Below, piece by piece: positions 1-8,554 of a stretch of 64,000 bases of DNA (the first letter of the stretch is position 1; each line of letters begins with the position of its first letter). The position numbers were made by a program, and so were the translations under genes. Below the pieces are notes generated by a model, which ran no database searches, was not told where the DNA came from, and saw only the letters and a program-made list of their open reading frames with translations. The DNA lies in assembly GCA_023439185.1 (NCBI GenBank), contig JAEXOR010000052.1, forward strand, positions 1 through 64,000, given 5' to 3'. Source of the DNA: Bacillota bacterium (GTDB lineage: Bacteria > Bacillota > Desulfotomaculia > Desulfotomaculales > Desulfallaceae).

Positions 1-21
1 AAAGTTAATGGCTTCAGACAT
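1..21 (-). CDS. Start of next operon gene, possibly acetyl-CoA synthase (partial)
   Basis: On the minus strand a clear ribosome-binding site (GAAAGGAGG, about positions 28-36) precedes an ATG at 19-21, and the first seven codons read MSEAINF before the window edge. It lies 29 bp downstream of the CO dehydrogenase gene on the same strand, so it is the next gene of that operon. In acetogenic Firmicutes the alpha subunit of acetyl-CoA synthase (acsB) or an accessory gene such as cooC sits nearby. Seven residues cannot decide between them; acsB is an inference from the AcsA-like character of the upstream gene. Confidence 0.4.
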
Positions 22-49
22 GCGTATCCTCCTTTCGAACGGTAGTCGT

Positions 50-2071
50 TTAGTAGTTCTGGCACAAAGGCGTTTCCAAGTCTTCCGAGACTTTCTTGTG
101 TACGCCCAGTTTCCAGGTCCGGTATTCTAAAGCGCCCAGGAGTTTTTGGATGGATACTTCAATATCCGGTTCCAGGATGAAATAGCCGCCGAAGACGTCG
201 CCGGCCACCTGGGTCAGGATGCTGTAAATCAGGTCGCAGCCTTCCACCGGCGGCATGGTGCCCACCTGGGTGGGCAGTCCGATGGCCACGGCCCAGGTGC
301 CGATACTGGTGGCCTTGCCGCTCATGGCTTCGGGGGCCGAGGCTACGAAGGGTACCTTCGGGGTGTCCACGCCCAGGTCGTCGGCCATGTCCATCAGGAG
401 TTCAGCGATTCTGGAGTTGTCCACGCAGGAGCCGACGTGCAGCACCGGCGGCAGGCCGTATTTGAGGCCGGCTTTTTCAGAGATCCGTTTAAAGAATTTC
501 TTCAGGCCTTCGCCGCAGTATTTGTCCACGTTGGCGGGATCCATCAGGCCTTCCTTGGCGCAGGCCTGGGCGTTGCAGCCGGTGGAGATGACAAACACGT
601 CGTTTTTCAGCATGGCCTTGGTGATTTCCAGGTGGGCCTGGTCCTGGAAGGTCTTCAGGTTGGTGCAGCCGACCATGGCGGCCACCCCTTTTAGCTCGCC
701 GGATAAAATGGCGTCGTTGAGCACTTTGACCGGATTATTGGGGTTGACGGTCCGGAACAGGTCGTAAATGGCTTCCAGGCTGAAGCCCGCCACCACAAAG
801 TTTTTAATGTCGGGGATGTGTACCGGGCGGGTGCCGCGCTCTTTGTAAGCGGCAATGGCTTCCCGGATTACTTCCTTGGCGCTTTCCATGGCCGTGTCTT
901 CCCGGTAGTCCAGGTGCATGGTGCCGGGATTTTTCACGATATCCGAGGTGGTAATCAGCCGGGTGCCGAAGCACTGGGCCACGGTGTTCAGCGCGGGCAT
1001 GATGCACTGCACGTCCACTACCATGCAGTCCACCGCCCCGGTGCAGATGGCCAGTTCCTGGGAGGAGAAGGAGGTGACGATGGGTACGCCCTGGCGCATC
1101 AGCACCTCGTTGCCGGTGCAGCAGATGCCGGACAGTTGAATTCCTTCGGCGCCCGCCGCTTTGGCTTCGCCGTCCAGTTCCCGGGCGGCGGCGACGATCA
1201 TCTCGCTGAGCAGGGGGTTATGACCGTGCAGAATGATGTTTACCTTTTTGGGATTCAATACGCCCATGTTGGCCTCACTGGCCACGGGCTGCGGGGTGCC
1301 GAAGATAATATCGGAAATGTCGGTGGCGATCCACTTGCCGGCCAGGTCGGCCAGACCAACCCGTACCGCGCTGAACACCAGGTTGACCGGGTCGTTGTCC
1401 ATGCCCACGTGGGCCTGGGTGACCAGGTCGGAGATGGTGGCGTGGATGCCGTGGGGCATGACGTAGTGACTGTCGTATTTATGGTTCCTGCCCTTGGTAA
1501 CGGTTTTGGTAATCCAGGCGGCGTCTCCCTCGCCCTTAAGCCGCCGGAAATCGTCCAGGGCCAGTTCCGCCAGTTCCCTGGCCAGGGTTTGATCGTCTTT
1601 GCCTTCAACTGTGATGCCCATTTTAGCGCAGATGCGCTGCAGTTTATCGGGATCCTTGATGGAATAATCCTTGGCGTGTCCATCGGCAATCATGTGCAGC
1701 ACGTGGGCGATGTGGTTGCCGTGCTGGGCGTGGGACGCGCAGCCGGTGAGAATCATCAGTCCTACGCTGCGGGCCACGATGGTCCAGGAATTGGCGCCGC
1801 AGATACCGCGGCTGGCCGGACCTTCGTCGGCCTTAATCCGGCAGGGGCCCATCATGCAGAAGCGGCAACAGATGCCCTTGTAACCGAACTGACACTGGGG
1901 CTGCTGGGCCAGGACGCGGTCAAAGGCGGTGATCACGCCTTTTTCCTTGGCCACGTCGAGCATTTCCAGCACTGCCGGGTCTACCGATCGCTTAATGTTT
2001 TTAGGGTCTATTACCCGCGGTGTCTTGTTGGAAGGCCGGCAGGTCAGGCTGGGGTCTTTGTACCTTGGCAT
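50..2071 (-). CDS. acsA: CO dehydrogenase catalytic subunit of the CODH/ACS complex
   Basis: This nickel-iron-sulfur enzyme interconverts CO2 and CO in the Wood-Ljungdahl pathway, in the cytoplasm, and passes CO to acetyl-CoA synthase. The 673-aa product has the usual length of the AcsA/CooS catalytic subunit. Near the N-terminus Cys60, Cys68, Cys69, Cys72 and Cys77 (CQFGYKGICCRFCMMGPC) and Cys91 carry the B/D clusters. Cluster-C ligands are visible in HGHNPLLSE, GICCTGNEVL, VDVQCIMP, STGCNAQAC and GSCVDNSR. The C-terminal LEYRTWKLGVHK...CQNY ending is that of the acetogen AcsA type rather than stand-alone CooS. The start is the ATG at 2069-2071, because AAGGAGG (2081-2087) is 9 nt upstream; an in-frame TTG three codons earlier overlaps the site. 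The next operon gene starts at 21. Confidence 0.95.
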   Translation of the reverse strand: MPRYKDPSLTCRPSNKTPRVIDPKNIKRSVDPAVLEMLDVAKEKGVITAFDRVLAQQPQCQFGYKGICCRFCMMGPCRIKADEGPASRGICGANSWTIVARSVGLMILTGCASHAQHGNHIAHVLHMIADGHAKDYSIKDPDKLQRICAKMGITVEGKDDQTLARELAELALDDFRRLKGEGDAAWITKTVTKGRNHKYDSHYVMPHGIHATISDLVTQAHVGMDNDPVNLVFSAVRVGLADLAGKWIATDISDIIFGTPQPVASEANMGVLNPKKVNIILHGHNPLLSEMIVAAARELDGEAKAAGAEGIQLSGICCTGNEVLMRQGVPIVTSFSSQELAICTGAVDCMVVDVQCIMPALNTVAQCFGTRLITTSDIVKNPGTMHLDYREDTAMESAKEVIREAIAAYKERGTRPVHIPDIKNFVVAGFSLEAIYDLFRTVNPNNPVKVLNDAILSGELKGVAAMVGCTNLKTFQDQAHLEITKAMLKNDVFVISTGCNAQACAKEGLMDPANVDKYCGEGLKKFFKRISEKAGLKYGLPPVLHVGSCVDNSRIAELLMDMADDLGVDTPKVPFVASAPEAMSGKATSIGTWAVAIGLPTQVGTMPPVEGCDLIYSILTQVAGDVFGGYFILEPDIEVSIQKLLGALEYRTWKLGVHKKVSEDLETPLCQNY

Positions 2072-2119
2072 TAATAACAACCTCCTTAATTAAATATGTA
2101 GGCGGACATACTCTAAACT

Positions 2120-2149
2120 ACTATACTAAATTGCTACTGTTACGAGCAA
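2120..2149 (-). promoter_or_regulatory. Candidate sigma-A promoter of acsA
   Basis: Read on the minus strand, TTGCTC (2144-2149) and TATAGT (2120-2125) are separated by 18 bp, about 50 bp upstream of the acsA start. The -35 box is imperfect. It is the best sigma-A-like pair in the gap. Confidence 0.4.
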
Positions 2150-2205
2150 ATGTCTAAAACGGTGTGCGGGACAGCAAGAGGCATCTACTTATGGACAATC
2201 GTTCT

Positions 2206-2234
2206 AAATGAAATTATTTGACATAATTTCATTT
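2206..2234. promoter_or_regulatory. Perfect inverted repeat upstream of acsA (candidate operator)
   Basis: AAATGAAATTAT and its exact complement ATAATTTCATTT flank a 5-bp centre TTGAC. The 12-bp arms are perfect and lie about 57 bp upstream of the candidate -35 box. No T-run follows on either strand, so a protein-binding site fits better than a terminator. The binding protein is unknown. Confidence 0.4.
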
Positions 2235-2308
2235 CTAGTTGTTTAAATTTTGAGCAAGGTTTGACACCTGGAAAAAAAAGAGTGTTTTAGATGAAGTGTT
2301 TAAAGTGT

Positions 2309-2356
2309 TTAAATAAAAGCAAGGGATTCCAACGGTAGAAGTTGGAATCCCTTGCT
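2309..2356 (-). terminator. Rho-independent terminator
   Basis: A perfect 16-bp stem (2318-2333 with 2341-2356, 7-nt loop) is followed on the minus strand by TTTTATTT. It closes the membrane-protein gene that ends at 2381. Confidence 0.85.
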
Positions 2357-2380
2357 GGTTTTGGAGGTTATTATAGATTT

Positions 2381-3604
2381 TTATATCCGGGTTTTTGCTG
2401 CCGGCACAAGCGGCCCGGCTACTCTGTTTTGGGGGAGCAGCTTTTTGTTCAGTTTAAACAGCGTGCGTATTGTTTTTAGTTGAATGAGCACAAAGGGCGC
2501 CAGGATTACAAAGTATACCGGTGAAAAGATACTGAGAATATTAGTTTCCACAAGGCCCCAGGAGATAAAGAACATTCCCAGCACAAAGAAGGCAACACCC
2601 GGGCAAATCAGGGTATAACTGCCGGCGCTTCGTTTTTCGCCATGGACAAAATCAGCAAAATACCTGTTCTGCTTAAGCAAAAAATAGCCGATTAGTCCAA
2701 AGATGATTTGCACGGAAAGTAAAGCCGACAGCATTACAAACAACCCGGCCGGTTCAGGGTTTTTATGCAGCAGGTTGTGATAAACCCCCATAGTCAGCCG
2801 CACAAAAGCGATACCCAGAACCGTAATGATCGGGATGATGACCCAAATTGTCGGGCTGGACTGCTGGTCGATGCCGTATCTCAATATTGATTTAAAGCCC
2901 AGTACCAGTGTGACCATCGCTAAAGTGACAGCCACACTGGCAAAAAAGATGGAAGTGAACGTAGCCGTTACTGATACGGCCAGGGTATGACTCATGGCAG
3001 CGGGAGCCGCCAGGCCCACGCTGATCATGGCCAGGGCGAAGACGGCAATCAACTGGCTTAAGTTGTTGTTTTTTCCAAAATCAAACCGGCCATGGGCAAG
3101 AATCCTGGTGAAATACCGGATAAAAATATTCAAGGCATATACGCCGACGGCTAAAAAGCCAAGTATGGCAAAGGGGAAAAGGTATTCAACGTAATTCCAG
3201 AGCCCCGGCACAAATACCGCGCCCAGGATAAATGAAACATTAATGCTCATGGCCAGGGTCAACGGAATGGCCATAAGTGAGACTTCAGCATTGGAGGTTT
3301 TCAATTCTTGATAGCCGGTTGTTTTTTTATAAGCGTTATACTCCCTGAGATTCCAGACTAACAACCTGAAATGGTGATAAGCAAAAAACAAGATGCCTCC
3401 CAAAGCCAGCAGAAGTAAAGTGGATACTAAGATGTTGCCTGCGCTAATCACAGGGAATATATGGTCAAATGTGGCCATCGGGTTGCCTGGGTGTTTAACC
3501 ATAAACATCGGGTACAGAAAAAACGACACTGCCAGGCCGCCGTTGCCCAGGGCGGCCAAAAAGTACAACGGATTGTACTCTGCGCCTAATAATTTTTTAT
3601 TCAT
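2381..3604 (-). CDS. Ten-helix membrane protein, TDT/TsoY-like
   Basis: A 407-aa integral membrane protein with about ten hydrophobic helices and a basic C-terminus (LKTIRTLFKLNKKLLPQN). The N-terminal YNPLYFLAALGNGGLAVSFF followed by HPG resembles, from memory, the TsoY family of transporter-like proteins in the tellurite-resistance/dicarboxylate (TDT) fold; some members of that family are reported as selenoproteins. No in-frame TGA is needed here, so this copy would be the ordinary form. The ATG is preceded on the minus strand by AAAGGAGCC. It is a single-gene unit with its own terminator. The transported substrate is unknown. A perfect 12-bp palindrome, AAAAGCGCTTTT (3626-3637), sits just upstream of the start. 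Confidence 0.6.
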   Translation of the reverse strand: MNKKLLGAEYNPLYFLAALGNGGLAVSFFLYPMFMVKHPGNPMATFDHIFPVISAGNILVSTLLLLALGGILFFAYHHFRLLVWNLREYNAYKKTTGYQELKTSNAEVSLMAIPLTLAMSINVSFILGAVFVPGLWNYVEYLFPFAILGFLAVGVYALNIFIRYFTRILAHGRFDFGKNNNLSQLIAVFALAMISVGLAAPAAMSHTLAVSVTATFTSIFFASVAVTLAMVTLVLGFKSILRYGIDQQSSPTIWVIIPIITVLGIAFVRLTMGVYHNLLHKNPEPAGLFVMLSALLSVQIIFGLIGYFLLKQNRYFADFVHGEKRSAGSYTLICPGVAFFVLGMFFISWGLVETNILSIFSPVYFVILAPFVLIQLKTIRTLFKLNKKLLPQNRVAGPLVPAAKTRI

Positions 3605-3862
3605 TTTCGTAGGCTCCTTTCTTTAAAAAGCGCTTTTGTTACTTTGCAAAGCATTCTTACTATTTAGAAAGGCCTCACCTCATTCTTTAATATTTATAAA
3701 ACTAGTTATTTATATATTATATTATATTAATATTAAGTTTAGAAGTCAATAACCCGCGCAACTTTGTTTTTAGAATATAATGGAAAGAAGATCGGCGTCC
3801 CCGGTTGTTGTTCCAGCCGGAAGATGGCATAATGTTAAAAAACGCCGGCGGGGTGCCAGTGG

Positions 3863-5155
3863 TTGAAAAACTATACATTTAAAATCAATACCTTCGGCTG
3901 TCCGGTCAACCAGGGCGAGAGCGCGGCCCTGGAAGCGGCCATGAGCAAGGCGGGTTTTTGCAGGACTGAAGGCCGGGCGGATATATACATCATCAATAGC
4001 TGCGTGGTCACCGGGTCTGCCGCGGCGGAGGCACGGCGGGTGGTCAGGAAAATCAAACGTGAGTCATCGGGTGTCATGGTGGTGCTGGCGGGGTGCTACC
4101 CGCAGGTTTATCACTCTGATCTGGCCGGGGAATTGCCAGAAGCCGATATAATTATCGGCACCAAAGGACGCTCGAATCTGCCGGAGCTGATTCGCCGGCG
4201 GTTGGACGGCGGGGTCAATGATGCGAGGGTATTGGTTGAAGAACACGCCGACAGTGATTCTTTCGAGGAAACGCCCGCAGCGACAGCCGGTCATTACCGG
4301 CGTACCAGGCCGGTGGTTAAAATCCAGGAAGGATGCAATGAACACTGTACCTACTGTATAGTGAGGAAAGCCAGGGGCCGGAGCCGGAGCCTGCCGGCCG
4401 GGAAGGTTCTGGGCCAGGTGCGTGCCCTGTTGGAAAGTGGCCACAGGGAGATAATCCTGGCCGGCAACCAGTTGGGCCTGTATGGTTTGGACCTGGGTGA
4501 CGCCGACCTGGCGGATATTATTCAGGTGGTGAGCCGCCTGCCTTATGATTTTCGCATCCGGCTCGGCTACGTGGAGCCCATGAACGTCACCGAAAAACTT
4601 CTGGCCACGGTGGCGGAGAACCCCAAAGTTTGCAATTATCTTTATTTACCGGTGCAGAGCTGTTCGGACCGGGTGCTGAAAAAAATGGGCCGCCGGTACC
4701 GGGTTGATGATTTTGTCCGCATCGTCGCCCGGGCCAGGGAATTAATGCCCGGCATATCCCTTTGGACCGACCTGATCGCCGGTTTTCCGGGCGAAGAAGA
4801 CGCCGATCACCATGCCACCGTGACCATGATGCGTGAACTGGCGTTAAGCCGATTGCACGTCTTTCCTTATTCGCCCCGTCCCGGCACACCGGCGGCGCAC
4901 CTGGCTGACAATGTGCCCCCGGACGTCAAAAAGGAACGGGCCGCTGAGTTGCAGCAGCTCGGTCGGGAATTGGCCAACGCCTATCACAAGGCCCAGGTGG
5001 GTAAAGAGGTGCGGGTGCTGGTGGAGAGAATTGTTGCAGAGGACACGGGACACCGGTATGCCGAGGGTTACGCCGACAACCACGTCCCGGTGCGAATACC
5101 CGCAATAGGGTCAGACTTAAACAAGTTGATAATAACTACATTAACGGAATATTAA
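3863..5155 (+). CDS. mtaB: tRNA t6A37 methylthiotransferase, MiaB/MtaB family
   Basis: This radical-SAM enzyme adds a methylthio group to N6-threonylcarbamoyladenosine 37 of tRNAs reading ANN codons. The 430-aa protein shows the full architecture. An N-terminal UPF0004 domain has its three cluster cysteines (FGCPVNQGES, SCVVTG, GCYPQ). A radical-SAM domain has the CxxxCxxC motif in EGCNEHCTYCIVRKARGRSRS near residue 155. A TRAM-like segment (KEVRVLVERI onward) lies at the C-terminus. The start is TTG at 3863, with a weak purine-rich site upstream. The final residues (IGSDLNKL onward) are encoded by a palindromic repeat, so the original C-terminus has probably been replaced. The neighbouring gene yyaC is convergent. 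Confidence 0.88.
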   Translation: MKNYTFKINTFGCPVNQGESAALEAAMSKAGFCRTEGRADIYIINSCVVTGSAAAEARRVVRKIKRESSGVMVVLAGCYPQVYHSDLAGELPEADIIIGTKGRSNLPELIRRRLDGGVNDARVLVEEHADSDSFEETPAATAGHYRRTRPVVKIQEGCNEHCTYCIVRKARGRSRSLPAGKVLGQVRALLESGHREIILAGNQLGLYGLDLGDADLADIIQVVSRLPYDFRIRLGYVEPMNVTEKLLATVAENPKVCNYLYLPVQSCSDRVLKKMGRRYRVDDFVRIVARARELMPGISLWTDLIAGFPGEEDADHHATVTMMRELALSRLHVFPYSPRPGTPAAHLADNVPPDVKKERAAELQQLGRELANAYHKAQVGKEVRVLVERIVAEDTGHRYAEGYADNHVPVRIPAIGSDLNKLIITTLTEY

Positions 5156-5194
5156 AATAAGGCAGTTAGTTTAAACAAGTTTAAGTCTGACCCC
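5108..5194. repeat. REP-like palindromic element A at a convergent gene junction
   Basis: The termini are inverted repeats: GGGTCAGACTTAAAC (5108-5122) and GTTTAAGTCTGACCC (5179-5193), 15 bp perfect. The interior is AT-rich. The element supplies the last codons of both mtaB and yyaC. Its ends share the GGGTCAGAC core with the element at 7341-7452. Confidence 0.75.
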
Positions 5195-5728
5195 GTTATT
5201 TTTTCTGCGGTGTGCAATTACGCTAATACTTCTGGCTAAAAGGTTGGCCCCCTGCCAGACGGTATTCAGGCTGGCGCAGCCCAGCGCCATGAAATTGGCG
5301 TAGCCCGCCGGAGCCACATTGAACAGTATGGAAGCGTCACCCACGGGAGGGAGGTCTTTCTTCATCGCCGCGCCCGGGCGAAGGGGACCATTAATAAAGC
5401 TGAAGCGGCCCACTTCTCTAAGCCTTCCCATGGTAGCATCGATGGCAACCACAAAACGGTCCCCGGGCACCTGTGCAATTCTGTCCGCCATGTTTTTGGC
5501 ATGGATGGTGTCGTCCAGGGAACCGAACACACCGGTAACGCCCGTCCTTTTAAGCAGAGTTCCGGTCAGCGGTCCGAATGAATCACCGGTGCTCAGGTCG
5601 GAGCCGATGCACAGGTAGGCAACTTCAACATCCCGGGTGGGCAGGACGGCTTCCAGTGCCAGGATGACTTTGCTCAGTCCGAATTTTTCCGCATAATGTA
5701 TTTTTTCCGTCAGTATTTCTTTGTTCAT
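5171..5728 (-). CDS. yyaC: Spore protease YyaC
   Basis: A 185-aa member of the DUF1256/YyaC family, which is related in fold to the GPR germination protease and is found only in endospore formers. Visible family features are YLCIGSDLSTGDSFGPLTGTLL near the N-terminus, the central VVAIDATMG, and GYANFMALGCA near the C-terminus. The start is the ATG at 5728, preceded on the minus strand by AAGGTGAGG; a longer frame to 5836 has no such site. The last residues (NGVRLKLV) are encoded inside the REP-like element, so the C-terminus is atypical. It is convergent with mtaB. Its presence is good evidence that the host sporulates. Confidence 0.88.
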   Translation of the reverse strand: MNKEILTEKIHYAEKFGLSKVILALEAVLPTRDVEVAYLCIGSDLSTGDSFGPLTGTLLKRTGVTGVFGSLDDTIHAKNMADRIAQVPGDRFVVAIDATMGRLREVGRFSFINGPLRPGAAMKKDLPPVGDASILFNVAPAGYANFMALGCASLNTVWQGANLLARSISVIAHRRKNNGVRLKLV

Positions 5729-5932
5729 AGTATTAAACCTCACCTTAAATAAGCTGGTTTTAAATTTTAACATTTTACCCGGCCGTGATAAATTATACGC
5801 CGGTACTAAAAAAGCGGCTTTCTTTAAACAGCACATTGTTTATTCTCATACTCAGGTATGATATGCAACTGATTTATGGTTAAAACATGGCGTTTACATA
5901 AATAATTTTATGCCGGGTCAAAATTAATTATT

Positions 5933-7021
5933 ATGGAGACACAGGTACGGAAAGTCACAAGTTTTCAAATCGGGGCCACTTACGTAGGCGTTACCATCGG
6001 GGCGGGGTTTGCGTCGGGGCAGGAAGTGCTGCAGTTTTTCGCCTTTTTCGGTCAAAACAGCTTTCCGGCGCTGCTTTTAACTACGGTGCTGTTTGTTTTT
6101 TTCGGCTGGCTGGTTCTGCGACTGGGCGCGATTTTGCAAGCCGCTTCGCACCGGGAGATTATCATGCACATTAGTGGAAAATCGCTGGGTGTTGTTGTGG
6201 ACGCAGTGATCACTTTTTTCCTTTTCGGCTCTTTCAGCGTTATGCTGGCCGGGGCCGGGGCATCACTGGAGCAGCAATTCGGCCTGCCGCCCATGGCCGG
6301 AACACTGGGCATGGCGGCTATAGCCCTGATTACCGTTTTGTTCGGCCTTACCGGTATCATATCGGCCATGAGCTTACTGGTGCCGGTGATGATTGCCGGT
6401 ATACTGGGTGTTTTTGTGGGCACGCAAATTGTATCACCTTTGACCTTTAAAGAGGTGCTGGATTTCAATCTTCCCCATGCCGCCGCCATACCGGCCTGGC
6501 CGCTGTCGGCATTAACTTATGTGTCCTACAATATGCTTGTGGCGGTAGCTGTCCTGTCACCGCTGGGAGCTTCGGCCGGGACAAGAAAGGTGATTAAGGA
6601 GGGCGCTTTATTGGGAGGCGCCGGCCTTGGCCTGGGGATCATGATGATTAACCTGGCGCTGATGTCGCTTCCGCAGTCCGCCGGTTTTCCCGTTCCAATG
6701 AGCTATATTGCCGGTGAGATTTTTCCGCTGGCCGGGATTCTTTACACCCTGGTGCTGATCATGGCCATCTACACTACCGCTGTGGGGGGCCTGTACGGTT
6801 TTGCAGTCCGGGTTTCAGACAAACTGGGCCGGAGGAACTTCAGACCCGGGGTGATCGTTACAGCATTTGTGGCAGTGGCGGCCAGTCAGGCCGGTTTTAC
6901 GACCCTGGTCAAATTCCTTTACACCGGTGTTGGTGTCGCCGGATTTCTAATGCTGGGGGGACTGTTATACAATTTCTTCCGCGTCGGACTGCGCCGTCCC
7001 CGGCCCGGTCCGGTGCATTAG
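5933..7021 (+). CDS. YkvI-family membrane permease
   Basis: A 362-aa membrane protein with about ten helices. The N-terminal motif GVTIGAGFASGQEVLQFFAFFG is typical of the YkvI family, which belongs to the amino-acid/polyamine/organocation fold and is common in Firmicutes. The natural substrate of the family is not established. The ATG at 5933 has no convincing ribosome-binding site, and an upstream ATG at 5910 is out of frame. It ends 35 bp before the DUF503 gene, so the two are probably co-transcribed. Confidence 0.75.
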   Translation: METQVRKVTSFQIGATYVGVTIGAGFASGQEVLQFFAFFGQNSFPALLLTTVLFVFFGWLVLRLGAILQAASHREIIMHISGKSLGVVVDAVITFFLFGSFSVMLAGAGASLEQQFGLPPMAGTLGMAAIALITVLFGLTGIISAMSLLVPVMIAGILGVFVGTQIVSPLTFKEVLDFNLPHAAAIPAWPLSALTYVSYNMLVAVAVLSPLGASAGTRKVIKEGALLGGAGLGLGIMMINLALMSLPQSAGFPVPMSYIAGEIFPLAGILYTLVLIMAIYTTAVGGLYGFAVRVSDKLGRRNFRPGVIVTAFVAVAASQAGFTTLVKFLYTGVGVAGFLMLGGLLYNFFRVGLRRPRPGPVH

Positions 7022-7056
7022 CGCATTATGAAGACGGTAATTATGGGGTGATGAGT

Positions 7057-7338
7057 ATGGTGGTGGGGGTGCTGACTCTGGAATTATACCTTGGAGAGGC
7101 CGATTCCCTAAAGGACAAACGAAGAGTATTAAAAAGCCTGTTGGAAAGACTTAAACAGCGGTTTAATGTATCGGCTGCCGAAGTGGGGAGGCAGGATAGC
7201 TGGCGGTACGCCACAGTGGGCATATCAGCCGTCAGCGGTGAAAACGCCCACGTGCGGCAGATATTGGATGCGGTGTCCCGGTTTGTGGAAAGCCACAATG
7301 GGGTGGAGGTGCTGGAAATAAGCAGGGAATTGCTGTGA
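7057..7338 (+). CDS. DUF503 family protein (YlxP-like)
   Basis: A 93-aa cytoplasmic protein. The beginning MVVGVLTLELYLGEADSLKDKRRVLKSLLERLKQRFNVSAAEVG is diagnostic of DUF503, a small ferredoxin-fold family that in other Firmicutes lies beside infB and rbfA. The start is the third candidate (ATG 7057), because the family begins MxVGxL and GGGGTG at 7045-7050 is well placed; GTG 7048 and ATG 7051 overlap the site. Here it follows a YkvI-type permease rather than translation genes. The stop falls 2 bp before a REP-like element. The molecular function of the family is uncertain. Confidence 0.82.
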   Translation: MVVGVLTLELYLGEADSLKDKRRVLKSLLERLKQRFNVSAAEVGRQDSWRYATVGISAVSGENAHVRQILDAVSRFVESHNGVEVLEISRELL

Positions 7339-7340
7339 GT

Positions 7341-7452
7341 GGGGTCAACGGGGTCAGACCCCACTTAACTAACTATTTGGTTGAATTACACCAAACTAAT
7401 TTAAGTTAACGAGCCTGACTTCCTTCAACTGGGGTCTGACCCCGTTGACCCC
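7341..7452. repeat. REP-like palindromic element B at a convergent gene junction
   Basis: This 112-bp element has perfect 23-bp inverted terminal repeats (7341-7363 and 7430-7452), each itself containing GGGGTCAGACCCC. The AT-rich interior also pairs imperfectly (CTTAACTAACTATTTGGTTG against CCAAACTAATTTAAGTTAAC). The whole can fold as one long hairpin and may act as a bidirectional terminator. The EamA gene stops inside it. Confidence 0.85.
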
Positions 7453-8311
7453 CTCTAAACTCGGCAATCAGCATTCCGGCCAGGATCAGGACACAGCCCA
7501 GAGCCTGGACGCCGACCAGTATCTCCCGATCCAGCACGTGGGCGGTGAGCGCCGCGAAAACCGGCTCGGTGGTGAAAATGATGGCGGTGTGGGTTGGCGA
7601 GGTGTAACGCTGCACCGAGTTTTGGATCAAAAAAGCCAGGGCGGTGGCCGGAATGGCGGTGAACAGAAAGGCTATCCAAACCGGGGCGGTGATCCGCCCG
7701 GGAAAGGTTTCCGTACCCAGCGCAAAAAACAGGCTAATGGCCGAAACGGTGACTACCTGGATAATGGCCAACAAAACAGGATCATAATGGCCGGCGAACC
7801 GCCCGACCATGATAATATGCATTGCGAAGCACACGGCGCAGCATAGGACCAGCAAATCGCCGTAGTTTAGAGCAAGGCTGCCGCCCCGCAGGGTTAAAAA
7901 TCCCAACCCGATGGTGGCGCAGGCAACGCCGGCCAGCACGTACAGTCCCGGGAGGCGCCGATAGAGCAGGGCACTGAGCAGGGGCACCAGTACCACCCCC
8001 AGCCCGGTGATAAAACCCGCGGTGGCGGCGCCGGTGTACAGCAGTCCCACGGTCTGAAAAGCATATCCCCCAAATAGGAAGATGCCGATTAAAAATCCGG
8101 TTTTAATTACCGCCGGTTTGAGCTTGGACAGATGGCGCCAAAAGAAAATGGCCAGAAAAACAGCCGCCATGAAAAACCTCAGGGTGAGGAAATAGTAAGG
8201 GCCGATGCCGGCCAGCCCGTCTTGCACCACCACGAAGGTTATGCCCCATGCAAAAGCGACAAACAAAAGGGACAGGTCCGCTTTGACCTGTCTTTTTTTA
8301 ACGGTTTCCAT
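7406..8311 (-). CDS. EamA/DMT-family transporter
   Basis: A 301-aa drug/metabolite-type permease with ten predicted helices arranged as two EamA repeats. The first repeat starts at LSLLFVAFAWGITFVVVQ and the second at YGDLLVLCCAVCFAMHIIMVGRF. The second repeat ends at TTEPVFAALTAHVLDREILVGVQALGCVLILAGMLIAE, as is usual. Family members export amino acids or other metabolites; the substrate here is unknown. The ATG at 8311 has AAAGGG about 8 nt upstream on the minus strand. The last 15 or so residues (RGGQRGQTPVEGSQAR) are encoded by the REP-like element and are probably not native. Confidence 0.82.
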   Translation of the reverse strand: METVKKRQVKADLSLLFVAFAWGITFVVVQDGLAGIGPYYFLTLRFFMAAVFLAIFFWRHLSKLKPAVIKTGFLIGIFLFGGYAFQTVGLLYTGAATAGFITGLGVVLVPLLSALLYRRLPGLYVLAGVACATIGLGFLTLRGGSLALNYGDLLVLCCAVCFAMHIIMVGRFAGHYDPVLLAIIQVVTVSAISLFFALGTETFPGRITAPVWIAFLFTAIPATALAFLIQNSVQRYTSPTHTAIIFTTEPVFAALTAHVLDREILVGVQALGCVLILAGMLIAEFRGGQRGQTPVEGSQAR

Positions 8312-8554
8312 GCAAAGGATTCCCTTTCGGCAGGATTTAAACGGTAAAATTAATAGTAAGGCTACAATTCAGACACAACAAGCTAATTTTGCCATGGGGC
8401 AATTATCATGTCAAGCCTCAATGCGATACTAAAAGTTAAAATAAAATTCTTTTTTTTAAGCAGGAATATGCTGCATTTTAGCGAAATTTAAGCAGTGCCG
8501 AGTTTACCAGGATCACTGGATAAAACAAAGAGAATTATATGAGGAGGAATAGTT

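Noticed and set aside
818..2074. A 418-codon plus-strand frame opposite acsA
   Set aside because: It is the GC-rich shadow of acsA, rich in His and Gly, with no start signal; acsA is certain.
2381..3604. Selenoprotein reading of the TsoY-like protein
   Set aside because: The frame is complete without a TGA codon and no SECIS-like hairpin is needed.
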